64,000 nt of DNA from contig CAWJLS010000001.1 in NCBI GenBank assembly GCA_963843755.1, positions 62,001-126,000 on the forward strand, read 5' to 3'. This DNA is from CAWJLS01 sp963843755. GTDB taxonomy: Bacteria; Acidobacteriota; Thermoanaerobaculia; Multivoradales; DATKCC01. The translations under genes were made by a program, and so were the position numbers. The notes under the pieces were generated by a model, which saw only the letters and a list, made by a program, of their open reading frames with translations, did no database searches and was not told where the DNA came from. The stretch's first letter is position 1. Every line of letters begins with the position of its first letter. Positions 48,533 through 55,978 of the stretch are shown here, one piece after another.

Positions 48533-50011
48533 CTAGGGGAGCTCGCCGCCGGTGACCCGCTTGTACAGATCGCCGGCCGCGAGGGTGTCGTCGGGCTGGA
48601 GGCCGTTGATGATCCCGAGGGTCTCGAGGTCCACGGTCGAAGGGTACTTCTGGGTGCACTGGCGCAGGGTCATCGCCCGGGGCAGCCGGACCAGGGTGAT
48701 CCGCTTCGGCTCGACGTCCAGGTAACGGCGGTCGCGCAGCCGCCCGAAGCTCTCTACCGAGCGCTCGAAGGTGCCGGAGTAGCTCTGGAAGCGCCCTTCC
48801 GTGGTGAAGCCGAGCAGGCGGTAGACCCGCTGGCCGTCCTGGACGAAGGCGGCCAGGACGTGCAGGGCCTCCGCCTGGTCGCGGCTGGCCGAGAAGGTGC
48901 GCGAGACGGCCGGCAGGTCGTCGATCGACGAGCGCCAGGCGTTGCCGGTCTGAATCGACTGAGAGGTGAAGAACTCGCGCGCCGCGTCCTCGGCACTCCC
49001 CCCCTTCGCCAGGGTCAAGGAGACCGCCGCGTCCTGCTTCGGGCTCACCGCCACGACCACGTCGCGCCGGTTCTGGGTCGTCCAGCCGTCGGGGAAGCGG
49101 ACCTGGACCGCCAGCTCCGGGTGGTAGAAGGTCGTGCCGTCGAAGAACCCCTCCCGCGGGTTCTGGCCGTAGACGATGCCGTCGATCTGCTGGAGGAACG
49201 GGCGCCGGTCGACGACGGCCCCGAGGGCGGGCTCGCCGGTCCGTGCCATGTCCTGCTCGATCCTCTCGATCCGGTCGCCCGGGTTGGGGTGGGTCGCCAG
49301 CCAGTCCGGCAGGCGCCCGGCGCCACCGGCGGCGCTGACCCGGTCGAGGATGCGGAACATCTGGACCATCTGGTGCGGGTCGTAGCCTGCCTGGTTCATG
49401 TAGCGGAAGCCCAGGTCGTCTGCCTGGCGCTCGTCGTCCCGGCTGAACTTGAGGAACATCACCCCGAGGCCCGTCTGGGCCAGGCCGCCGTAGCTGCGCA
49501 GTTCCGGCGACACGATCATCCCCGCCACCAACCCCAGGTTGGCGAGCTGCGCCTTGCTCAGGCGCGCGACCGCGTGGCGGGCGGTGACGTGGCCGATCTC
49601 GTGACCGAGCACTGACACCATCTCCGCCTCGGAGCTCATCGAGCCGAGGATTCCACGGGTCAGGTAGATGAACCCGCCGGGCAGGGCGAAGGCGTTCACC
49701 GCCGGGTCGTCGATGACCGTGAAGGTCCACGGCAGGTCGGGGCGCTCGGATGCCTTCGCCAGGCGCTGGCCGATCCGCTCGACGTAGGCCTGGAGGTCGG
49801 GATCGTCGTAGGCGCCCATGGTCGCCAGGATCTCCTGGTGGCTCTGCCGGCCGAGGGCGATCTCCTGCTGCTCGCTGATCAGGGCGAGCTGGGAGCGGCC
49901 GGTGACCGGGTTGGTGGCACAGCTCCCGCTGCCGAGAGCGACCGGCGTCAGGGCGAGGAGCGTGATGAGGAGCTTGGTGAGCGGTGCGCCGCGGCGCGTT
50001 GCGTTTCGCAT
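48533..50011 (-). CDS. M48-family periplasmic metalloprotease (BepA/YfgC-like)
   Basis: 492 residues. N-terminal signal peptide with Cys31 at a poor lipobox (GSGSC), then the M48 domain: HEIGH (His137, Glu138, His141), the third ligand Glu in the DDERQADDLGFRYMNQAGYDP segment, and NAFALPGGFIYLTRGIL before the active site. The C-terminal ~200 residues form an additional domain (DLPAVSRTFSASRDQAEALHVLAAFVQDGQRVYRLLGFT). BepA-type enzymes police outer-membrane protein and LPS-assembly complexes. GGAGGT ten bases before ATG 50011 supports this start. A 201-base gap separates it from divergent trmL. Confidence 0.93.
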   Translation of the reverse strand: MRNATRRGAPLTKLLITLLALTPVALGSGSCATNPVTGRSQLALISEQQEIALGRQSHQEILATMGAYDDPDLQAYVERIGQRLAKASERPDLPWTFTVIDDPAVNAFALPGGFIYLTRGILGSMSSEAEMVSVLGHEIGHVTARHAVARLSKAQLANLGLVAGMIVSPELRSYGGLAQTGLGVMFLKFSRDDERQADDLGFRYMNQAGYDPHQMVQMFRILDRVSAAGGAGRLPDWLATHPNPGDRIERIEQDMARTGEPALGAVVDRRPFLQQIDGIVYGQNPREGFFDGTTFYHPELAVQVRFPDGWTTQNRRDVVVAVSPKQDAAVSLTLAKGGSAEDAAREFFTSQSIQTGNAWRSSIDDLPAVSRTFSASRDQAEALHVLAAFVQDGQRVYRLLGFTTEGRFQSYSGTFERSVESFGRLRDRRYLDVEPKRITLVRLPRAMTLRQCTQKYPSTVDLETLGIINGLQPDDTLAAGDLYKRVTGGELP

Positions 50012-50197
50012 GGGGTTGACACCTCCAGCGTTGCGATCCGGCAAAGAGAGCCGCCGGATGCGGGTTCGACGTCCGAGCTTCCGATCTCGCACACCGATCA
50101 TTGCAACTTTCCGGCCGGCCGTCGCGTAGGGCTCGTTGAACAGGCTGCACGGATCGCACGGCGCCAGGCGCCGTCACCAACGGAGCGGAGGGCCGGG

Positions 50198-50203
50198 TAC
50201 ACT
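50198..50203 (+). promoter_or_regulatory. -10 element of trmL
   Basis: TACACT ends 10 bases before the trmL ATG; near-leaderless transcript predicted. No clear -35. Confidence 0.4.
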
Positions 50204-50212
50204 CCCCCGGCG

Positions 50213-50683
50213 ATGGTCCAGCAGCCGCTCCACGTCGTCCTCGTCCACCCGGAGATCCATTTCAACGCCGGTGCCGCCGGGCGCACCTGCCTCGGCGCCG
50301 GCGCGCAGCTCCACCTGGTCGAGCCGCTCGGCTTTTCGCTCGACGCCCGCCAGGTGCGCCGCGCCGGTCTCGACTACTGGCCCCGGGTCGAGCCGCGGGT
50401 GTGGCCGGACTGGGAGCGGTTCGAGCGGGCCCTCCCGACCCTGGGCGAGCCGTACCTCTTCTCCACCGACGGCGAGCGCTCCCTGTGGGACGTGGACTAC
50501 CCCGACCGGGTGGCGCTGCTGTTCGGCCGCGAGAGCGTCGGCCTGGAGCCGGAGATCCGCGAACGCTACCGCGACCGGCTGGTGCGCATCCCCATGAGCG
50601 ACCCGGCCCTGCGCTCGCTCAACCTCGCCACCACCGTCGGGATCGCCCTCTACGAAGTGCTCCGCCAGTGGCACGCGCGGTGA
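50213..50683 (+). CDS. trmL: tRNA (cytidine/uridine-34-2'-O)-methyltransferase TrmL
   Basis: 156-residue SPOUT methyltransferase that 2'-O-methylates the wobble base of certain tRNA-Leu species. Small single-domain SPOUT protein with a trefoil knot: N-terminal LHVVLVHPEIHFNAGAAGRTC, the AdoMet-binding LLFGRESVGLEPEI and the C-terminal RIPMSDPALRSLNLATTVGIALYE. Its length is standard for TrmL (about 155). The stop overlaps the GTG start of the MATE gene (GTGA), so the two are translationally coupled. Confidence 0.93.
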   Translation: MVQQPLHVVLVHPEIHFNAGAAGRTCLGAGAQLHLVEPLGFSLDARQVRRAGLDYWPRVEPRVWPDWERFERALPTLGEPYLFSTDGERSLWDVDYPDRVALLFGRESVGLEPEIRERYRDRLVRIPMSDPALRSLNLATTVGIALYEVLRQWHAR

Positions 50684-52017
50684 GCGCCGCCGCCGCCGGC
50701 GCGTCGCTGGGCCGACGGTTCACCCGGCTGACCGCCCTCAACGTCCTGGCCAACCTGTCGGTGCCGCTGGCCGGGCTCGTCGACACCGCCATGCTCGGTC
50801 ACCTGGCGAACCTGCGCTTCCTCGGCGGGGTCGCCCTCGGCACGGTGGTCTTCGACTTCGTCTACTGGTCGTTCGGCTTCCTGCGCATGGCGACCACCGG
50901 GCTGACCGCGCAGGCGCTCGGCGGCGGCGACCGGGAGCGCCTCTACGGCGTCCTCTACCGCTCCGTCGCCCTGGCGGTGGTGCTCGCCGCCGTGCTGCTC
51001 CTGGCCCAGGTGCTCCTGCGCGAGGCGGCCTTCGCGCTCCTCCAGGGGAGCGCCCCGGTGGAGGCGGCGGGGCGTGCCTACTTCGGCGCCCGCATCTGGG
51101 CGGCGCCCGCGACGCTCGCCAACTTCGCCCTCCTCGGCTGGTTCCTCGGCCGTGAGGAGAGCGGCCGGGCCCTGGCGATGACCGTGACCGCCAACGGGGT
51201 GAACATCGTCCTCGACTACCTGTTCATCCTGCGCTTCGGCTGGGGCGCCACCGGCGCCGGCGCGGCCACCGCCCTGTCCCAGGCGGCCATGCTGGCGGTC
51301 GGCGTTGCGCTCTTCGTCCGCGCCTCGCGGGACGGCGGCGTCCCCGTGCCGTGGCGCTGGCGGCAGGTGCTCGAGCGCGCGGCCCTCGGCTCGCTGCTAC
51401 GGCTCAACCGGGACATCCTCATCCGCACCGCCTGTCTGGTCTCCGCCTTCGCCGTCTTCACCAGCCTGAGCGCCACCCTCGGCACCGCGGTCCTCGCCGC
51501 CAACACGATCCTGATCCAGCTCTTCTACCTGGTCTCCTACGGCGTCGACGGGGCGGCGTTCGCCACCGAGAGCCTGGCCGGCATCCTGCGCGGAGCCGGC
51601 GACCGGGAGGGGCTCCGCCGCCTGGTGCGCCTGGCCATGGGCACCGGACTGCTGATCACCGTCCCCTGCCTGCTGGCCGTGCTCCTCGCCCCGGGCGCCG
51701 TCTTCGGCCTGCTGACCGACCACCAGGAGGTCGTCGCCCTGGCCTCGCGCTACGGCGCCTGGCTGGTGCCGGTGCTCGCCCTGGGCGCGGTGGCGTTCAT
51801 CGACGACGGCCTCTTCCTCGGCCTGACCGCCGGCCCGGCCCTGCGCAACGCCATGCTGCTCTCGGTCGGCGTCGGGTTCGTCCCGCTGGCCGCGCTCGCC
51901 CATCACACCGGCAGCAACCACCTCCTGTGGGCGGCCATGGCGCTCTTCATGGGCACCCGCGCGGCGACCCTCGAGTGGGGCCGTCCTGCCCTCCTCCGCG
52001 ACGCATCCGCCCGCTGA
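50680..52017 (+). CDS. MATE family efflux transporter (DinF-like)
   Basis: 445-residue integral membrane protein with about 12 hydrophobic helices in two similar halves, e.g. LNVLANLSVPLAGLVDTAMLGHL at the start of the first, and AANTILIQLFYLVSYGVDGAAFATES, the typical MATE segment in the second half. These are Na+ or H+ antiporters for drugs or organic cations. Asp near the end of the first helix (GLVDTAML) corresponds to the DinF-type position. GTG 50680 overlaps the trmL stop. About 285 bases without a convincing gene separate it from the convergent NRAMP-like gene; that gap ends in the palindrome GGGCTGATCAGCCC (52296-52309). Confidence 0.93.
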   Translation: MSAAAAGASLGRRFTRLTALNVLANLSVPLAGLVDTAMLGHLANLRFLGGVALGTVVFDFVYWSFGFLRMATTGLTAQALGGGDRERLYGVLYRSVALAVVLAAVLLLAQVLLREAAFALLQGSAPVEAAGRAYFGARIWAAPATLANFALLGWFLGREESGRALAMTVTANGVNIVLDYLFILRFGWGATGAGAATALSQAAMLAVGVALFVRASRDGGVPVPWRWRQVLERAALGSLLRLNRDILIRTACLVSAFAVFTSLSATLGTAVLAANTILIQLFYLVSYGVDGAAFATESLAGILRGAGDREGLRRLVRLAMGTGLLITVPCLLAVLLAPGAVFGLLTDHQEVVALASRYGAWLVPVLALGAVAFIDDGLFLGLTAGPALRNAMLLSVGVGFVPLAALAHHTGSNHLLWAAMALFMGTRAATLEWGRPALLRDASAR

Positions 52018-52302
52018 CCGGCGGTCCGATCGGCCCACTCGGTGACGTCGGCCCACTCGACTGGGCCGGTGAGGGATCGCCCCCGCCGCCGTCGTTGCGC
52101 GTAGAGTGCGGCCAGGCCGCCCGTAGGGAGACCTCCGTCGACCTGAGCAGCGACGTCGACGCGCTGGTGGCCGAGATCCTGGCCGAGATCCTGGCCGAGG
52201 TCCGCCGGGCGCGGCCCAACTGAGAGGCCCCGTGGCGCTCTGCGCGGGCGTCACGGATCGCGTCGGCGGCGGGGTCCCGGATCGGCGGCTCGATCGGGCT
52301 GA

Positions 52303-53751
52303 TCAGCCCTGATCGTTCCGGTCGTGAGAAGAGCCTCCGGCGGGACCCCGGCGCCGACGTACGACGGCGCGCGCCAGCGGCACGGCCAGGAGCACGACGA
52401 CGACGGCCGACGCCGCGAGCAGCGTCCACGGCCCCGGCGCGCTCCGCCCGAAGGTCGAGGCGGCGGCCCGGAGGACGCCCGCGGCTCCCAAGACCACGGT
52501 GACGGTGACCACTGCCGCGGTGAGCAGGTTGGCCAGCGGGCCGTTGAGCGCCTCGCGCCCCATCAGGCGCCGGTCGTTGACCGCCAGGAAGAGGAAGACC
52601 GCGGCCACCGGCAGCAGCACGCCGTTGAGCGCCTGGGCCAGCAGGATCGCCGGCACCGGGCGGACGCCGCTGACGCCGAAGGCGACCCCCGTCGCCAGCA
52701 CCGCGATCCAGACACCCCGGTAGCGCCACGAGCTCGGCGCCCAGCCCGGGTCCTCCCAAACCTCGTGGGAGCTCTCGCGGGAGTCCTCGTCCGAGCTCTC
52801 GTCCGCGCCCTCCTCGGACCTCTCCCGGCCGCCCGGACCGCTCCGCCCGTCCCCTGCGGAGCGCCCGAAGAGGCCGCGCGCGGTCAGGGCCGCCGCCAGC
52901 GGCGCGGTGACCGCCGAGGACAGGCCCGCCGCCGCCAGGCCCCAGCCGAACAGGCCGGCGGCCCAGGATCCCAGGCGCGCCGACAGCGCCGCCGCCACCG
53001 CCGCGTAGCTGAACTCCCCCGGGACGGCCGTCCCGACCACCACGATCCCCATGGAGATGACGCCCCCCAGGATCACCGCCACACCCAGACCGAAACGGAT
53101 CTCCGAGAGCCTCTGACCGCTGGCGAGCCCCGAGCCGAGAAACAGGTTGTAGGGCACGACGGTCGTCCCCACCAGACCCAGGACCAGCAGGCCCGCCCCC
53201 GCTGGCTGGGACGGCATCGACGGCACCAGCAGGCCGTGCAGGAACGGCCCGAGCCCCGGCAGCAGGGAGCCGGCGGTCACCAGGAAGGCCACCCCCATGA
53301 GGGCGACGAGCAACGCCAGGCTGTTGGCGACCATCCGCGGGGCTCCGACCCACAGCAGCACCGCCGCGGCACCGCCCGCGACCAGGGCCAGGGTCGCCGG
53401 CGAGACGCCGAGCAGGAGCTGGGCCCCCGCGGCCGCGCCCAGCAGGTTCCCCGCCTCGTAGGCGGCGCAGCCGACACCGATCGCGCCGATCACCAGGGCG
53501 AGGACGACGGCGCCCGCGGGGCCGTGTCGGTACGACTCCCGCAGCGCCTGGGCGAGGTCGCGCCCGGAGGCGGCTGCCAGACGGGCGCTCGCCTCCTGGA
53601 GCACCAGGGTCGCGACGATCGAAAATCCCAGGGCCCAGAGGAGCGCCAGCCCGTGGGAGGCGCCGGACAGGGCCGCGGTGGTGACCGTCCCCGGCCCGAT
53701 GAAGGCGGCGGCGATCACCGACCAGAGCACGATGGCGGCGAGGCGCCTCAT
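52303..53751 (-). CDS. NRAMP-like transporter with altered metal-binding motifs
   Basis: 482 residues and about 11 hydrophobic helices in the NRAMP arrangement. The first helix, where metal-transporting NRAMPs have DPGN, reads IGPGTVTTAA: Asp is Gly19 and Asn is Thr22. The sixth helix, normally with the MPH metal ligand, reads GTTVVPYNLFLGSG (Val199, Pro200, Tyr201). The known Mn2+/Fe2+ binding site is therefore lost and the substrate must differ. A 40-residue Ser/Glu/Asp/Arg insertion (about 298-337) forms a hydrophilic loop. The start overlaps the stop of hyuB by four bases, which places it in the oxoprolinase/hydantoinase-like operon and hints at an organic substrate. Confidence 0.85.
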   Translation of the reverse strand: MRRLAAIVLWSVIAAAFIGPGTVTTAALSGASHGLALLWALGFSIVATLVLQEASARLAAASGRDLAQALRESYRHGPAGAVVLALVIGAIGVGCAAYEAGNLLGAAAGAQLLLGVSPATLALVAGGAAAVLLWVGAPRMVANSLALLVALMGVAFLVTAGSLLPGLGPFLHGLLVPSMPSQPAGAGLLVLGLVGTTVVPYNLFLGSGLASGQRLSEIRFGLGVAVILGGVISMGIVVVGTAVPGEFSYAAVAAALSARLGSWAAGLFGWGLAAAGLSSAVTAPLAAALTARGLFGRSAGDGRSGPGGRERSEEGADESSDEDSRESSHEVWEDPGWAPSSWRYRGVWIAVLATGVAFGVSGVRPVPAILLAQALNGVLLPVAAVFLFLAVNDRRLMGREALNGPLANLLTAAVVTVTVVLGAAGVLRAAASTFGRSAPGPWTLLAASAVVVVLLAVPLARAVVRRRRGPAGGSSHDRNDQG

Positions 53752-55301
53752 GCCGTCCCCCAGCCTCCGCCGCCCGGCGTTTCGAGAATCAGGCGGTCGC
53801 CGGGCTCCACGTCGCAGCCGTCGACCGGGCCGAGGGCGACCACCTCGCCACCGGCCCGCACCACCCGCTGGGCGCCGGGCGCCCCGGCCGCGCCGCCGGC
53901 CGCCCCGTACGGCCGCTCGACCCGGTGCTGGGTCAGCAGCGAGAGCTGCATCGGCTCCAGGAAGACCAGCTCGCGCACCGCGCCGTCACCGCCCGGATAG
54001 GCGCCGGCACCGCCCGAGCCGCGGCGGACGGCAAAGCGCTCGAGCCGCACCGGATAGCGGTGCTCGAGCACCTCCGGATCGGTGATTCGCGTGTTGGTCA
54101 TGTGGGTGTGGACCGCGGCGGCCCCGGGGGCCTCGGCCGTGGCGCCGGCCCCTCCGCACACGGTCTCGTAGTAGCCGAACCGGTCGGTGCCGAAGAGCAC
54201 GTTGTTCATCGTCCCCTGGCTGCAGGCCGCCAGGCCCAGCGCCTTGATCAGCGTGTCGACGAGCCGCTGACTGGTCTCCACGTTGCCGCCGACCACCGCC
54301 GGCGCACGGTGCGGCTCGTCGGGAAACGGGGGCGAGAGGATTCCGGCCGGGATCGACAGCTCCACCGGCCGGAGAAGCCCCTCGTTGAGCGGCAGCGGCT
54401 CCCGCACGAGCAGGCGCAGGACGTAGAGGACCGCGCTCCGTACAACAGCCGGCGTGGCGTTCAAGTTGCCGGGGTGGACACCCGACGAGCCGTCGAAGGA
54501 GATCGCCGCCCGGCCGTCCTCCACGGTCACCGCCACCGCCAGAACCGCACCGTCGTCGAGCCGCTCCTCGGCCCGGTAGACCCCGTCGCCCAGCCGGCGC
54601 AGGGCCGCCCCCAGCCGTTCGGCCGCCCGGCCGGCGAGGCTCCCCATCTGCTCGACCACCGTCTGGCGGCCGTGGGCCGCGACCAAGGAGCGCAGCGCCT
54701 CCTCCCCCCGGTGGTTGGCGGCCACCTGGGCCTCGAGATCCGCCAGGTTCTCCTCGACATTGCGCGACGGGAAGGGCGCCTCGCTCAACACGGTCCGCAG
54801 GCGCTCCCAGCGGGCCGTTCCGCCCTCGATCACCCGGGTCGGCGGGATCACCACCCCCTCCTCGGCCAGCGAGGTCGCGTCCGGCGGCATCGAGCCGGGG
54901 CGAGTGCCACCGATCTCCGCATGGTGGGCCCGGTTGGCCACATAGCCGAGCAGCGCGCTCCCCGGGGCGCCCTCGAACACCGGGCTGACCACGGTCACGT
55001 CCGGCAGGTGGGAGCCGCCGTAGGCCGGGCTGTTGGTCACCACCACGTCGCCGGGCGCGAGGTCGAGCGCCTCCGCCACCCGCCGGACGCACAGCCCGAG
55101 AGCCCCCAGGTGCACCGGAATGTGGGGCGCGTTGACCACCAGCTCGCCGGCCGGATCGAGCAGGGCGCACGAGAAATCGAGCCGCTCCTTGACATTGGTC
55201 GACAGCGCCGTGCGCCGCAGCAGCTCGCCCATCTCGCGGGCAATCGCCTCGAACCGGGCCGTGAACAGCTCCTCGACTACCGCCCGTGGCCTCTGCGTCA
55301 C
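53748..55301 (-). CDS. hyuB: Hydantoinase B / 5-oxoprolinase beta-type subunit
   Basis: 517 residues, typical of HyuB. The family segments LRRTALSTNVKERLDFSCALLD, HIPVHLGALGLCV, GDVVVTNSPAYGGSHLPDVTV, AHHAEIGGTRPGSMPP and GGNVETSQRLVDTLIKALG, plus the C-terminal PYGAAGGAAGAPG and LILETPGGGGWG, are present. With HyuA it forms an ATP-dependent cyclic-amide hydrolase acting on hydantoins, 5-oxoproline or related compounds, or an acetone/acetophenone-carboxylase-like enzyme; the true substrate is not readable. It is 15 bases downstream of a small membrane-protein gene that separates it from hyuA. Confidence 0.93.
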   Translation of the reverse strand: MTQRPRAVVEELFTARFEAIAREMGELLRRTALSTNVKERLDFSCALLDPAGELVVNAPHIPVHLGALGLCVRRVAEALDLAPGDVVVTNSPAYGGSHLPDVTVVSPVFEGAPGSALLGYVANRAHHAEIGGTRPGSMPPDATSLAEEGVVIPPTRVIEGGTARWERLRTVLSEAPFPSRNVEENLADLEAQVAANHRGEEALRSLVAAHGRQTVVEQMGSLAGRAAERLGAALRRLGDGVYRAEERLDDGAVLAVAVTVEDGRAAISFDGSSGVHPGNLNATPAVVRSAVLYVLRLLVREPLPLNEGLLRPVELSIPAGILSPPFPDEPHRAPAVVGGNVETSQRLVDTLIKALGLAACSQGTMNNVLFGTDRFGYYETVCGGAGATAEAPGAAAVHTHMTNTRITDPEVLEHRYPVRLERFAVRRGSGGAGAYPGGDGAVRELVFLEPMQLSLLTQHRVERPYGAAGGAAGAPGAQRVVRAGGEVVALGPVDGCDVEPGDRLILETPGGGGWGTA

Positions 55302-55316
55302 GTCAGAGCCCCCGCC

Positions 55317-55880
55317 TCATTCCGGTTGCACCGAGCGCCCCGTCGCCCGCAGGAGCCCGTTGCGCGACGGCCAGGCCAGCGCCATCGCCACCAGGGTCAG
55401 TGCGACCAGCGCATAGCACCAGACCGGATTGCCGGTGAAGAGAGCGAGCAGGAGGCCGAAGACGGCCGCCGCCTCCCGGAACGCGTAGCCGATGACCTTG
55501 GCGCGGCGATAGGTCGCCAGGGCCGTCTCCAGGTCCGGGGGCTCGCTCCCCGCCCCAGCCCCCGAGCCGGCCGCCGGCTGTCTGCCGGCGCCGAGGAACT
55601 GCTCGACCACGGGCGCGATGAGCAGGTCGAACACGGCCAGGGCGCCGAGCAGTGCGACGATCGCCACCGGGAGCCCGATCGGCTCGGTCGAGGTGCCCGC
55701 GGCACCAGAGGTGAGGAACCAGGCCACCACCGCGTAGATCACCACGCTCATGGCCAGGGCGCCGGCGATCACCTTGAGCTGGGTGAGGGCGGCGGCGAGG
55801 CGCGGATCGTCCGCTCCGGACGCGGCGCCGCGAGAGGCGAACCGGTCAGGGCCTCCGAAGCGGCCGGGGTCATCGGGCAC
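55317..55880 (-). CDS. Small membrane protein between hyuA and hyuB
   Basis: 187 residues. A hydrophilic N-terminus (about 35 residues) is followed by four hydrophobic segments: LKVIAGALAMSVVIYAVVAWFL, LPVAIVALLGALAVFDLLIAP, EAAAVFGLLLALFTGN and ALVALTLVAMALAWP. A Gly/Ala-rich loop lies in the middle. I do not recognise the family. Its place within the hyu operon (98 bases after hyuA, 15 before hyuB) suggests a link to uptake or to membrane location of the enzyme, but this is inference. Confidence 0.7.
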   Translation of the reverse strand: MPDDPGRFGGPDRFASRGAASGADDPRLAAALTQLKVIAGALAMSVVIYAVVAWFLTSGAAGTSTEPIGLPVAIVALLGALAVFDLLIAPVVEQFLGAGRQPAAGSGAGAGSEPPDLETALATYRRAKVIGYAFREAAAVFGLLLALFTGNPVWCYALVALTLVAMALAWPSRNGLLRATGRSVQPE

Positions 55881-55978
55881 AGGCTCCTCCTTTTCGAAAT
55901 CGCCCCATCGGGAACGAACGGGGTGGCGGCGGATGGCGAAACGTGGTCCTGGCGATGGTACCCGATCCCCGGCACCCT

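Noticed and set aside
52018..52302. Possible small protein ending VDALVAEILAEILAEVRRA before 52223
   Set aside because: No ATG, GTG or TTG with a ribosome binding site or promoter begins this frame after the MATE stop; helical look is not enough.
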